This document shows, piece by piece, positions 43,383-53,342 of a DNA stretch of 64,000 bases (position 1 is the first letter of the stretch; every line of letters begins with the position of its first letter). The stretch is from CAWCDJ01 sp963794265. GTDB lineage: Bacteria; Acidobacteriota; Terriglobia; Bryobacterales; Bryobacteraceae. The position numbers and the translations under genes were made by a program. The DNA is taken from assembly GCA_963794265.1 (NCBI GenBank), contig CAWCDJ010000002.1, forward strand, positions 68,310-132,309, in the 5' to 3' direction. The notes under the pieces are model-generated. The model did no database searches. It saw nothing but the letters and a program-made list of their open reading frames with translations, and was not told the origin of the DNA.

Positions 43383-45601
43383 GGCGTTTTCACTACCCTC
43401 AAGTCCATAAACCGCGCGCTGCTCCGATGCGCAAACACACCCACATCGAGAGGACCGTCCGCCCCGCTGACGTCGGCTTCACCGATCTTACTCCAATGGT
43501 CGCCGTCTTTGCTGGAGTATCCGATAAACTGCGAGCCCCGCCGCTCCAACTTGAGCCAGCACGGCCAATTCGTATACCCGTCCAGAGTTGTGCGGCTGTC
43601 GATGCGGCCATCCCGGTTCGAATCCCACTCCAGGGAGTAGCCATTGGCCGGCGAAGCGCCCAACACGATATAGCCGGGCGACTCGCCGGGCTTCGAGATG
43701 TCTTTGCGCACCATAATTCCGGCCCGCCCGACCCAGTTCGTCCGCAGGTCCGGATTTTCGAGTTTCACGATCGCGGTCGCGGACGGCCCCAGTCCTTGCG
43801 GCAGATATGCCGAACCGTATTGGTCCCCGTGATCCAGCACGGCGTAATCGCCATTCTCGGAGATGTAGAAGCCGCCATCGATCTGGCGTACCTCCCCATT
43901 GAGGTTCTGAAATGCAGCATACGGAGCGGTCACCTGACGGCCGGTGGGCTTGGGCCGAACGGCAACCGTCTTCTCCATGCCGTCAAGCCGAACCGTGAAT
44001 TCTCCGCTATCGTTTACCTTCAGGTTGGGGAAGCCCACCTGCGCGGTTTCGTTCGCGCGCAACCAGGCGGTGCGGCGGACAGTGTCGGTTCCGGCTTTCA
44101 ATTCGACATCACCGAGCCCATCATGACCGGTATTCCGGACCGTGGCCGAAACGAACAGCCGGTCGCCGGCGATCAAGCCGGCGGAGAGCGGATCGAGTGC
44201 TTTGAGCAGGAGCTTTACCGGCGACGCTTCCACACCGTCGATGAGCAGCTTCCCAATCCCCGCGAACAGCAGCGAAGGCGCAGCGCCCGGCTCCCGCTGA
44301 GCGCTAAAGCGGTCCAGTTCCAGAACGCCGATATTCTCACCGAAAACGGCGGGACGACGGTCTTTTTCGACGTAGTCAACGCGCACGTCGTGCAACTCGA
44401 GGTTCTCGACATTCCGGGCATAAACTCCGTATGCCTGGAGCATCGAATATGGACTGAATCCCTGCCCGTTGGCGTCCTCGTCCCCGACGCCTCCCGCAAA
44501 TGTCATTCGGGCGTTCCGGAGGATGATCGACTTGGCCGGCTTCTCTCGAGGACCTGCCACATAGAATGGAGTTCTTCCGCAATTGAGGGCCGTAAGATTT
44601 TCCACGACGATTCGGCCCACGCCCAGGTTGTTGCCGCTATACGGAGCGTCGGCGCCGAATGCGACATACACGGGCGACCGCACGTTGATCATCGTGATGT
44701 TCGACAGAACCATGTTGTCCACCGGTCCGGGAGCGACCAGCCGTGAACTCGTATTCCCCCGCCCGGCGCTTTGAGGCAGAATCTGAAAACCTGATTCCGT
44801 GTTGGTCCGGAACCCGAGGCGGTGCGCGTACCTTCCGGGACCGTAGATCAGGCAGTTGTTGATCAGCACGTTGCGGCCACCGGCACGAATGGCGTTGCAG
44901 GAACTGTTCAGGATGCAGTTCGTGACAGTTACGTTCTCCCAGTAGGCGCCCGCCAGACTGTCGTCTCCCGTGTAAAGCTTCGAATTCGAAATCGTGGCGT
45001 CGCGGACGTCGTGCATATTGACGCCGTCGTACCCGTTGAGAGCTGTGAAATTGTCGATCGTCACTCGCTCGCAGGAGCGGAAGATCAAGGAGTAATTGCC
45101 GGAATCCTTGACGGTGATGTCGCGGACCACGATGTCTTTGCTGTTGTTGAAGAGAACGGCATGCGGCCCGCGTATGTGCTCCTCTCCCCGCGGATTGGTC
45201 AGGTTCTGTCCGTTGATAGTGCCGCGGCCCATGAGCGCGACGTTATGCACGCCATTGGCAAGAATTAAGGAGCCGTCCCATTCGCGACCGCCTGCGGGCC
45301 AGTGGTATTCGGACAGGTTGCTGGTGCCCAGAATCGTCGCGCCTGCGTCGATCCAGAGGGTTACGTTGTCCTGAAGCAGGATGGTGCCCGAGACGTAGGA
45401 ACCCGCGGCAATCAGAACCGTACCACCGCCCGCGTCGTGAGCCGCCCTGATCGCCTTGTTGATCGCGTCGGTGTCGGATCGGGTTCCGTCGCCCAAAGCA
45501 CCGAAGTTGCGTACGTTGAAGGTGGCCGCGGGCTGAGCCGGACAGGGCATGAGAGAACAGGCCAGCAGAGAAACTACCAAACAACCGGAGAATGGTCGCA
45601 T
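43379..45601 (-). CDS. Secreted GH28-like polygalacturonase/beta-helix enzyme
   Basis: A 740-residue protein with a signal peptide and the start FNVRNFGALGDGTRSDTDAINKAI, typical of GH28/pectate-lyase-like right-handed beta-helices. Active-site-like aspartates occur in YDGVNMHD and TGDDS, matching in order the Asp motifs of GH28, though the canonical NTDG and HG motifs are altered, so substrate and even activity are uncertain. The last 190 residues form a concanavalin-like sandwich (AIVKLENPDLRTNWVGRAGIMVRKD, WLKLERRGSQFIGYSSKDG) that may bind sugar. It follows the GH13 gene after 18 bases. Confidence 0.82.
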   Translation of the reverse strand: MRPFSGCLVVSLLACSLMPCPAQPAATFNVRNFGALGDGTRSDTDAINKAIRAAHDAGGGTVLIAAGSYVSGTILLQDNVTLWIDAGATILGTSNLSEYHWPAGGREWDGSLILANGVHNVALMGRGTINGQNLTNPRGEEHIRGPHAVLFNNSKDIVVRDITVKDSGNYSLIFRSCERVTIDNFTALNGYDGVNMHDVRDATISNSKLYTGDDSLAGAYWENVTVTNCILNSSCNAIRAGGRNVLINNCLIYGPGRYAHRLGFRTNTESGFQILPQSAGRGNTSSRLVAPGPVDNMVLSNITMINVRSPVYVAFGADAPYSGNNLGVGRIVVENLTALNCGRTPFYVAGPREKPAKSIILRNARMTFAGGVGDEDANGQGFSPYSMLQAYGVYARNVENLELHDVRVDYVEKDRRPAVFGENIGVLELDRFSAQREPGAAPSLLFAGIGKLLIDGVEASPVKLLLKALDPLSAGLIAGDRLFVSATVRNTGHDGLGDVELKAGTDTVRRTAWLRANETAQVGFPNLKVNDSGEFTVRLDGMEKTVAVRPKPTGRQVTAPYAAFQNLNGEVRQIDGGFYISENGDYAVLDHGDQYGSAYLPQGLGPSATAIVKLENPDLRTNWVGRAGIMVRKDISKPGESPGYIVLGASPANGYSLEWDSNRDGRIDSRTTLDGYTNWPCWLKLERRGSQFIGYSSKDGDHWSKIGEADVSGADGPLDVGVFAHRSSARFMDLRVVKTP

Positions 45602-45619
45602 AATTGGCCGCTTCCGCCC

Positions 45620-47008
45620 TTACTGTGCCGCCTGCTTCGCGACCAGGTAGTCGAAAGCGCCGAGTTGATAAGTGAACTTGTCCGGCGAGGAGGACGCGGG
45701 AACGGTTCGATTCGTGAGCAGGCCGCGCGCGCCGGCGTAACGAGACGCCGGGACGTCTACCTGTACCTTTGTGATCCGGTTCGAAAGGTTGATGAGCACC
45801 AGAATCTCCTGGTTGTCCTTCTTGCGTATGAAACTGACGACGCCGTCCGGATTGCTGTTGTTTACCCAGGTAAGATCGCCGGACGTGAGCGCCGGTTCGT
45901 TTCGCCTCATGTCGAAGATCTGCTTGTACACGCGGAGACGCGCATTCTCCTGGCCGGCAGTGCTGGTGCGGCGCTGGCCCTCGGGCTTCCAGATGTCCCA
46001 GCGGATGGGCACGTGCGATTGCTGCTGCGGCGCCGTCGTGTCGCCGATCTCCTCGCCGTTATATAGGAAGGGAATGCCATCCAGCGTAAAGTCCAGGACC
46101 GACGTGGCGAGCGCTGCCTTCTGCCCGAAGACCACATCTGCACGATTGCGGTCGTGGTTGTCGTTCAGGTGCAGGAAGCGGGACCCGCGCGGAAACGCCG
46201 CTTTTGCTTTCTCCCACTGCTCGCGGATCCGTTGGGCGGACTCACCGTTGACCACAACGGAGGTAAGCGCCGAATAGTAGGGGAAGTTATAGCTGATATC
46301 GAATGCTTTGAGTTGATGCTCCGGGAGATCGGCCTCCGCGAGCATGATCAAGCCGGGATTAACCTTATCCAGGGCGTCCCGCGCTTCGTTCCAGAAACTG
46401 GTAGGCACGCCCCCGGCGACATCCGCGCGAAACCCGTCCACGCCGACATCCCGCACCCAGTGGAGCATGTTGTTACGAAAATAGGCGCGCACGTCGGGGT
46501 TGGTGTAGTCCGGCATGGGCGTCTTCCAGCGCGACATGATGAGTTTGCCGTCCGGAGTGCGCTGGTAAAATCCCGGTTTGCAGAGGTTGACGTTGTCGTT
46601 TGCGCTGTGGGCGTAGACGATGTCCATGATGACCTTGAGCCCGAGTTCGTGCGCACGCGCGACCAGGGCTTTGAGATCCCCTTCCGACCCGTACTCCGGG
46701 TCGATGACATCGTAATCTTTGATCTCATACGGGGTACTGGGACCGAACACGGAAGGGTAACCGTGCACATTCAGCGGGCTCAGGTAAATGATGGTTGCGC
46801 CAAGGCTCGCGATATACGGCAAGTGACTCGCCGTGGCCACCAGTGTCCCTTCCGGCGTGAACGATCGCATCCACACCTGGTAAATGATGGCCCGGTTCAT
46901 CCACTCGGGATCCACACGCGCACTCTGTTCGGAAATCCGGGTCTGCCCCGGTGAGACTGCCGTCAGGGCCGCCAGCAGAAAACAACCGGCAAGTACTTTG
47001 CGAGCCAT
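45620..47008 (-). CDS. Secreted GH13 alpha-glucan hydrolase
   Basis: A 462-residue enzyme with signal peptide (ending SPGQ). GH13 catalytic residues are D196 (GFRADVAGG), E225 (MLAEADL) and D286 (NDNHDRN). A short all-beta C-terminal domain follows the barrel. The ATG at 47008 is set by AGGAGG 9 bases before it; the frame is open further upstream only as a shadow of the TonB receptor gene. It lies 88 bases after the receptor, as in starch-use clusters where receptor and amylase are paired. Confidence 0.9.
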   Translation of the reverse strand: MARKVLAGCFLLAALTAVSPGQTRISEQSARVDPEWMNRAIIYQVWMRSFTPEGTLVATASHLPYIASLGATIIYLSPLNVHGYPSVFGPSTPYEIKDYDVIDPEYGSEGDLKALVARAHELGLKVIMDIVYAHSANDNVNLCKPGFYQRTPDGKLIMSRWKTPMPDYTNPDVRAYFRNNMLHWVRDVGVDGFRADVAGGVPTSFWNEARDALDKVNPGLIMLAEADLPEHQLKAFDISYNFPYYSALTSVVVNGESAQRIREQWEKAKAAFPRGSRFLHLNDNHDRNRADVVFGQKAALATSVLDFTLDGIPFLYNGEEIGDTTAPQQQSHVPIRWDIWKPEGQRRTSTAGQENARLRVYKQIFDMRRNEPALTSGDLTWVNNSNPDGVVSFIRKKDNQEILVLINLSNRITKVQVDVPASRYAGARGLLTNRTVPASSSPDKFTYQLGAFDYLVAKQAAQ

Positions 47009-47096
47009 CGGAGGTCCTCCTGTGCCTGTGACTTTCGAAACTCCGCCGGCGCGGGCGCTACCGCGAATTGGCAGTGCCCGCACCGTGCGGCCGGTC

Positions 47097-50000
47097 TTAG
47101 AACTGGACAGCCAGATACAACTGAATTCTCCGGCCGTCCGCCGCCGAAGTAATGGTGCCGAAGGCGGCGCTGTTGATGTTGGTATTCGGGTTGCCTGACC
47201 AGCGGACGAAGTTGAACGGGTTATTGATGTCCGCCCGGAATTGGGCATGCAGCCGTTCCTTGATGGGGAAGGCCTTTCCAAGCGAAACCGACTCCGCTTT
47301 CTGCGTGAACCCACGGATCGAATCCTCGTAGGGCGCCGCGTTGCCCAACTGATACGCCGGAGGATTCACGAACGCTCCGGCCACCAGGTAGCGGTCGACC
47401 GCCGGATCGAAGTTGCGCGGATTTGTCTCCCCGAAGATCGGAACGCCTGCAACGTAATTGGTGAACTTGGCGGAGTAGTTCAGCGCGCCGAGGTTGTTGT
47501 TGGCCAGGAATTGCAGCGCCGGACCGCTGCTGTAGCGCGCGTAACCAGACAGTGTCCATCCGCTGGCCAGCCACTTCAAGGCGGCGTTCGACGAAGCGGC
47601 GTACCGCTTGCCGGTCCCGAACGGCAATTCGTAGCTGGCAGTGATCTGAACCGTATGCGGCGGCGAATCCGGGCTGTAAGTAACCGGGCGATATCCGTAG
47701 TACTGGATGGTATTGAGGCTGCTCATGTTCTTCATCCAGCTCCAGAACGCGAGCACGGTGAGCCCGTTCGAATATCGCTTCGTCACCTTGACCTGCAAGG
47801 AATCGAAGCGCGCGCGCCCAACCGGATCGTAACCGTTGGTCACGTTCGTGTACTGCGGGAAAGCCATCAGCGTCTGCGCTACGGTGTTGTGGGAGTAGCT
47901 CATGAACGTTGGAAACGGCAACGAAATTCCTGCGGCGACGGCGGCGGCCGAGTTGGCGGGTTGCAGCAGCGTGCTGCCTAGCGAAAGGTACTTCGGATCC
48001 ACGAAATCGAACTGGCTGCCGGCGGAGAGATGGGTCGAATGGCTTCCGACGTAAACGACGTCCAGGCTGAGGTTCTGCTTCAATTCCCGCTGAACACCGA
48101 ACGTCCAGCTGAGGACCTGCGGAAGCCGAGTACCGGTGCCCAGCAGCCAGGTGACGCTTTGGTTGTTCTGGAACGCCGGATTCAACTGCGGCGGCAACAG
48201 ATAGTTCGAGGGGAAACCCGACGTGCCCCAGTTATAGACCGCGGTATAGCCGTCGGGAGAGCTGAAGGCCGGAGATGACGTGAATCCCGCCGTGTATCCG
48301 CCTCCATCGGGGAGGTCCGAGTAATAGATCCCTGCTGAAGCCCGGATGATGGTTTTGGGCGTGACGGAGTACGCGAGACCTAAACGGGGAGCGAAGCCCT
48401 TCATCCAAGTCGGCACGAACATGGTTCCGGCGCGGCCCGTACCGGTCCCGCCGAAAACGAGGGCGCCGTACACGCCGACGGGATTCATCACGTTGGGCTC
48501 GAATGAGCTGATCTGTTGGTTAACTTCGGTTGGCCGAACAGACACATCCCAGCGGAGACCGTACGAGAGGGTCAGGTTGGAAGTCAGTTTAAAGTCATCC
48601 TGCGCGAACAGCCCGTAATAGCGGAACCGGTATCCGGTCGTGTTCTGAAGAGTCGTGCTGGCGCTGTTCACGTCACCCAGCAGGAAGCTCGCGAACGAAC
48701 TGCCCCAACTACCCAATTGCGACGCGTCCGGCTGGCTCGTCATCTGGTTGCTGAAATTGAACGATCCGGCGGTCGAGGATTGATTTCTGCTGTTATTATC
48801 GAGGCGCCAGTGCGAAGCTCCGAACTTGAACGTGTGCCGGCCGCGTACCCACGTCAGGCTTTCGCTCAGTGAATAGCGGGTCATAGCGCCGAGGCCATTG
48901 CTCGTCAGACCCATCTGCGTGGCGCCGCCGGTGCCGCCGCTGAATGTGATCTGCGGGAATGCGCCCAGATCTTGCGGCATTCCCGTGATGCCGAGCGCGT
49001 TGTCCCAGCCTTTACCCACGCTGGTATTCGAATACGGATTCGCATACCGGTCGACTCCCAGTGTGATGTGGTTGAGCAGCGAAGGCCTGACGATCGAGTC
49101 CGTATTGACGCGCCAGGTCTGGCTGGTAACGGTCTGGAGCTGGAATCCTTCGAGCACGTCGGGTTCAGCCGGCAGGCCTTGCACCGTGTTGGCGGTGTTT
49201 CCCCAACCGCTGCCGTTAATCAGGCGCGGACGCCACTGATTAGAGTACGTGACGGACAGTTTCTCCTTGTCCGAAAAGCTGTGATCCAACTTCGCCGTGG
49301 AGGTGAAGGTATTGAAATACGGGAATGCGCCGGTGCGGTTGTACCAGTTGTTCGTCTCCTTGGTGGGCAAGTCCGGGTTCGGCAACAGGGCGGCGATCTT
49401 AGCCGAGACCGGGCTGATCCTGCTGAGCGGGATAGTATTGCCGGGGAACTGGGTACGGACGAAGCTGCCTTTGCCGTCCGGAGCGGTGCTTGTCGGATCG
49501 AAAACCGGAATCTGCTTTCCTGACGCGTCCACCAGGTTGCTGAAATCGCCCGTCTTGAATGCGGCCATGGGAACCGTCTGGAGTCCGCCCGTACCGCCAA
49601 GGCGCGCATAATACAACCCCTGGCTGAAGAAGAGGAACGTTTTATTGCGGCCGTCGTAAACCTTGGGAATGTAAACCGGGCCGCCCAACTGGAAACCGCC
49701 TTCATTCTGGCGCAATTTCGGCACAACCGAGCCCTGGAAAAAGTTTCGTGCGTTCAGCGCGTCGTTCCCGAAGTCGTTGAACACCATTCCGTGGACCTGA
49801 TTTGTGCCGGACTTCAAAGTGACGCTGGTGAACCAGCTTCCGAATCCGCCGTACTCCGCGTTAAAGGCGTTCGCCACCACTGTGTACTCCGCGACGGACT
49901 CCACCACAGGGCCGTTCTCGAGGACGGCGCCGCGTCGCGTGCTCCATTCGCTCGAAGGAGCTCCGTCGATGAAGACCTCGGTCGAGCCCTGCACTGCGGA

Positions 50001-50594
50001 ATTCACCCTGCCCGACCACGATTCATTCGATTCGCCGCTGCTGAGTGCGCCGTTGCCGGACGTGTTTCCAGGGAAGTACCGGAGGAAGTCGGTAATGTTC
50101 GCCTTTTCGCCAAAGATGATCATGGGCAAGTCGTCCATGAATTTGGAGGTCAGGTTGTTCGGCACGCTCGTGGCCGAGACATCCAACAGCGGGGCTTCGG
50201 CGGAGATCATGACCGTGTCCGTCGTGCTTCCGACCTGAACCTGAAAGTCCACCCGCAGACTTCCCTGGGCGCGAATGATGATAGGCTCCCGCTGAACGCT
50301 GCGGAATCCCGGTTTCGTGACCGTCATCCGGTAGGAACCCACCGGCAGGTTGGGCGCGAAGTAGTTCCCGACTTCGTTGCTCGAGAAAGCGAGTGCGCTG
50401 TTCGTTTCGATATTGACGATCTGAACCTGGGCGTTCGGAACGACGGCACCGGTCGGATCGGTGACGGTCCCCTCGATGGAGCCGCGGTCGGCTTGCGCGA
50501 AGAGGATACATGTCGCCGCGACCAACGGCAATACCCTGAGTAGTCGCCGGATGCTGCCTCTCATTCTTGACGTTCCCTTCAAAAAACCAATCAT
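47097..50594 (-). CDS. Oar-like TonB-dependent outer-membrane receptor
   Basis: A 1165-residue receptor. After the signal peptide an Ig-like carboxypeptidase regulatory domain (about 38-125: GSIEGTVTDPTGAVVPNAQVQIVN, VGSYRMTVTKPGFRS) precedes the plug (FMDDLPMI, GSTEVFIDGAPSSEWSTRRG) and a large barrel ending in FNFVRWSGNPNTN and YLAVQF. No TonB-box can be named with confidence. Context with two GH13 enzymes suggests uptake of an alpha-glucan oligosaccharide. AGGAGG 7 bases before the ATG at 50594 supports this start over one at 50564. Confidence 0.92.
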   Translation of the reverse strand: MIGFLKGTSRMRGSIRRLLRVLPLVAATCILFAQADRGSIEGTVTDPTGAVVPNAQVQIVNIETNSALAFSSNEVGNYFAPNLPVGSYRMTVTKPGFRSVQREPIIIRAQGSLRVDFQVQVGSTTDTVMISAEAPLLDVSATSVPNNLTSKFMDDLPMIIFGEKANITDFLRYFPGNTSGNGALSSGESNESWSGRVNSAVQGSTEVFIDGAPSSEWSTRRGAVLENGPVVESVAEYTVVANAFNAEYGGFGSWFTSVTLKSGTNQVHGMVFNDFGNDALNARNFFQGSVVPKLRQNEGGFQLGGPVYIPKVYDGRNKTFLFFSQGLYYARLGGTGGLQTVPMAAFKTGDFSNLVDASGKQIPVFDPTSTAPDGKGSFVRTQFPGNTIPLSRISPVSAKIAALLPNPDLPTKETNNWYNRTGAFPYFNTFTSTAKLDHSFSDKEKLSVTYSNQWRPRLINGSGWGNTANTVQGLPAEPDVLEGFQLQTVTSQTWRVNTDSIVRPSLLNHITLGVDRYANPYSNTSVGKGWDNALGITGMPQDLGAFPQITFSGGTGGATQMGLTSNGLGAMTRYSLSESLTWVRGRHTFKFGASHWRLDNNSRNQSSTAGSFNFSNQMTSQPDASQLGSWGSSFASFLLGDVNSASTTLQNTTGYRFRYYGLFAQDDFKLTSNLTLSYGLRWDVSVRPTEVNQQISSFEPNVMNPVGVYGALVFGGTGTGRAGTMFVPTWMKGFAPRLGLAYSVTPKTIIRASAGIYYSDLPDGGGYTAGFTSSPAFSSPDGYTAVYNWGTSGFPSNYLLPPQLNPAFQNNQSVTWLLGTGTRLPQVLSWTFGVQRELKQNLSLDVVYVGSHSTHLSAGSQFDFVDPKYLSLGSTLLQPANSAAAVAAGISLPFPTFMSYSHNTVAQTLMAFPQYTNVTNGYDPVGRARFDSLQVKVTKRYSNGLTVLAFWSWMKNMSSLNTIQYYGYRPVTYSPDSPPHTVQITASYELPFGTGKRYAASSNAALKWLASGWTLSGYARYSSGPALQFLANNNLGALNYSAKFTNYVAGVPIFGETNPRNFDPAVDRYLVAGAFVNPPAYQLGNAAPYEDSIRGFTQKAESVSLGKAFPIKERLHAQFRADINNPFNFVRWSGNPNTNINSAAFGTITSAADGRRIQLYLAVQF

Positions 50595-50913
50595 CCTGTC
50601 CTCCTACGACGAGGTAAGCGGCCTTCGGGGTGAATGCTCGTCGGATGAGCACTGCCCCGGGACGCCTGCCCGGGCGCGAGGGTCGCTGATTCCATACCTG
50701 GCCAGGGCTGACAAAAACCCATTCAGGTATTGCGAGCGATACGATCGCGCGAGTCGATCATCAACACAATACTCGGTGGCAGGCGCCTTACAGGTCGTTT
50801 GTTCTTCAAACTTTGTTCATCATGCAAACGCCTCAGAAATAAAGGGTTAGCTGGGCATAACATCAGGTCGCGGGCCACCTGCCGGCAGATCTGGCGGCGG
50901 CGGAGCCGGAGCC
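50595..50913. other. Divergent intergenic region between TonB receptor and regulator
   Basis: 319 bases holding the promoters for both directions and probably the binding site of the adjacent winged-helix regulator. It contains short inverted repeats (TGCTC/GAGCA around 50637-50653; GCCCCGGG and CCCGGGC near 50674-50694) and a GCGAGCGATACGATCGCGCG stretch at 50732-50751. None is strong enough to call as an operator. No gene is seen. Confidence 0.5.
50736..50764 (-). promoter_or_regulatory. Sigma70-like promoter candidate for the TonB receptor operon
   Basis: On the minus strand TTGATG and TATCGC are separated by exactly 17 bases, about 140 bases upstream of the receptor start. The GC-rich dyad GCGATCG overlaps the spacer and could be an operator. 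Plausible but unproved. Confidence 0.3.
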
Positions 50914-53190
50914 ATGCTTCACCGCGGCGCGGCCAACTTCGTGGTTGCAGGTGTGATACCCTGTTTTTCCGTGCGCGAGCAGATTCCCACAGATTGGCGA
51001 ATTATCCGCTTTGGCGTGTTCGAAACCGACCTGCGAGCCGGCGAGGTGCGCAAGTGCGGAATCCGCATCAAGTTCCAAAGCCAGCCGTTCAAGCTGCTCA
51101 CGATCCTCCTGACCAATGCCGGGGAAATCGTTACCAGGGAGGAGTTGCAGCGGCAAATCTGGGGATCAGAAACGGTCGTGAATTTCGACCATAGCCTCGG
51201 CACCGCAGTTAATAAGGTTCGCGAAGCTCTGGGCGATTCCGCGGAGAATCCGCGTTATATCGAGACCCTGGCGAAGCGTGGATATCGCTTCATCGCACCC
51301 GTGGAAGTGATCGAGTCCCCGGACCTGCCGGCCGGCCCCAGGCTGGTTTCCCGCGACACCAGTTCACCCGGTCTGGAGGCTGCCTCGCCCGCGCATCTGG
51401 AAATGGGGCCGGCGAAGATTCAGGTGCCGGCCCGGAAGACCCGGCCGTCGTGGGCCGTAATCTTCCGGCTGGCCCTGATCCCCGCGATTCTCGGCGCCCT
51501 GGTTTTCCTTTGTTTTAGCCTTTGGGAAAACGGCCGGGCAGCCAAACCGCTGCTCCTGCCGTTCACTCAAATCACTTCCTCCGACGCCATTTTTCCAGGT
51601 TCGATCGGTGTAGAACGCTTTCCGGTACTTCTCACGGACGGATCGAGGCTGTACTTTTCCAAGATCGAGGGGGGCCGGGTCACTCTGGCGTATTCCCCGA
51701 TTTCAGGGGGCGACGTACAGCCCCTGCCCACCCCACCCGAGATCGGCGAGCCGCGGCTGGCGGACATCTCTCCGGACGGCTCGAAACTGCTGGTCTTTGG
51801 CGAGACGCTTACTGAATTGGAAGGCCCAATGTGGATTGTCCCCTCGGTCGGGGGTGCGGCCCGCAAGATTATGAATGATCTCGGGCACGATGGCACGTGG
51901 CTGCCGGATGGTAGCGCCATCCTTTACGCCACCGGACGAAGCATCCTGACCGTCGATGGCGACCATTCGGAGCCGCGCCTGTTGACCTCCGTGCCCGGAC
52001 GGGCGTTCTGGCTGCGTTGCGCGCCGGACGGCTCCCGTCTGCGGTTCACGGTAATCGATCCGGTCACCCACGATACGGCCCTGTGGGAGTTCACGTTCGC
52101 CGACAAGAAGCTCAACCGGCTACTGCCCGGCTGGTCGCACCTCACATCGGAATGTTGCGGCAACTGGATGCCGGACGGGAAGTCGTACGTGTTCCAGTCG
52201 AACCGCGTCGAAGGGAGTAACCTCTGGATACTCGCTCAGAAGCGTTGGTTCGGCGCACCGTCTCCTACCCAAGTGACCGCCGGTCCGCTGAACTTTATCG
52301 GGCCGGTTCCTGGCCGGCACCCCACCCAGATATTCTTCACGGGCGCACACAAACGAAGTCAGCTTCGCCGTTATGATCCGCGGAACCGCCAGTTTGTTCC
52401 GTACCTGCGGAAAATCGGAATGGCGGGCCGGACCGAGTTTTCCAGAGACGGCACGCGCGTGGCATGGACCAGCAGCACTGACGGCGCCTTGTGGCAGAGC
52501 CGCCTCGACGGATCGCAACGGTTCCAACTGACATCCCGGCCGATGCGCGTCTTCATGATGCGCTGGTCGCCGGATTCGCGCTTCATTGCTTTCATGGGCA
52601 AGGAGCCGGGCAGGACCTGGAAAATCTATGTGATTTCTGCCGAGGGTGGGCCATCGCGCCTTGTCGCGGAAGAGCCACGAAGCCAGGCGGATCCCGACTG
52701 GTCGCCCGACGGGCAGAGTCTCGTATTCGGAAGATCCTCCGAGTACATGGCTGAGGATGCGATGCCCAAGGCCATTCAAATGGTCGATCTAAGGACCAGG
52801 GAGGTGCGAACCCTGCCGGGATCGGAAGGGCTTTTCAGTCCGCGATGGTCGCCGAATGGCCGCCATATCATCGCCATGCCGCTCGATCAGCGAAAGCTGA
52901 TGTTGTTTGACACGGCTTCGAGAACGTGGACCGAACTGGCGAGCGGGCGGTTCAACAATCCGGTCTGGTCCAAGGACAGCAACTACATCTACTACCAGAC
53001 GTACGACGAGGGCAGCCCGATCCGGCGTATTGCGGTCGCCGGTGGCCGTATCGACGACGTCGCCGATTTTCGCGACCTGGCGCCCGGCACCACGGTCAAC
53101 TACTGGGGCATCGGCATCGACAACAATCCCGTCGTGTCGTTTGACTTTTTCACGGCGGATATCTACTCGGTCAACTGGCCCTATAAATAG
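50914..53190 (+). CDS. Winged-helix DNA-binding / TolB-propeller membrane regulator
   Basis: A 758-residue one-protein regulator. Residues about 30-130 form an OmpR/PhoB-type winged helix (VFETDLRAGEVRKCGIRIKFQSQPFKLLTILLTNAGEIVTREEL, ALGDSAENPRYIETLAKRGYRFIAPVE). A membrane segment lies at about 183-206. The rest is a WD40-like/TolB propeller (PD40 repeats such as RLADISPDGSKLLVFG, PSWSPDGQSLVFG-type blades). DNA-binding inside and propeller outside resemble CadC/ToxR logic. It is divergent from the TonB operon and is its likely regulator. The exact start is uncertain; a GTG at 50971 (VREQIPTDW) would remove a 19-residue leader. Confidence 0.85.
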   Translation: MLHRGAANFVVAGVIPCFSVREQIPTDWRIIRFGVFETDLRAGEVRKCGIRIKFQSQPFKLLTILLTNAGEIVTREELQRQIWGSETVVNFDHSLGTAVNKVREALGDSAENPRYIETLAKRGYRFIAPVEVIESPDLPAGPRLVSRDTSSPGLEAASPAHLEMGPAKIQVPARKTRPSWAVIFRLALIPAILGALVFLCFSLWENGRAAKPLLLPFTQITSSDAIFPGSIGVERFPVLLTDGSRLYFSKIEGGRVTLAYSPISGGDVQPLPTPPEIGEPRLADISPDGSKLLVFGETLTELEGPMWIVPSVGGAARKIMNDLGHDGTWLPDGSAILYATGRSILTVDGDHSEPRLLTSVPGRAFWLRCAPDGSRLRFTVIDPVTHDTALWEFTFADKKLNRLLPGWSHLTSECCGNWMPDGKSYVFQSNRVEGSNLWILAQKRWFGAPSPTQVTAGPLNFIGPVPGRHPTQIFFTGAHKRSQLRRYDPRNRQFVPYLRKIGMAGRTEFSRDGTRVAWTSSTDGALWQSRLDGSQRFQLTSRPMRVFMMRWSPDSRFIAFMGKEPGRTWKIYVISAEGGPSRLVAEEPRSQADPDWSPDGQSLVFGRSSEYMAEDAMPKAIQMVDLRTREVRTLPGSEGLFSPRWSPNGRHIIAMPLDQRKLMLFDTASRTWTELASGRFNNPVWSKDSNYIYYQTYDEGSPIRRIAVAGGRIDDVADFRDLAPGTTVNYWGIGIDNNPVVSFDFFTADIYSVNWPYK

Positions 53191-53342
53191 CGCGCTCGCG
53201 TAATTCCTTTGCTGGTGACGAGGTGGTCCTTCAGTAAGCCCGGACTCGGGCGGCACGGCCGTTTACTTTCACACCGCCGATGGAAGAAACGTGATATTGG
53301 TGAAGCTTCGGTTCAAAGAGCCGCATATTCGAAGGAGGAACG

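Noticed and set aside
47009..47314. N-terminal extension of the GH13 enzyme (open frame to 47314)
   Set aside because: The extension overlaps the TonB receptor C-terminus antiparallel in composition, and the AGGAGG site plus signal peptide fix the start at 47008.
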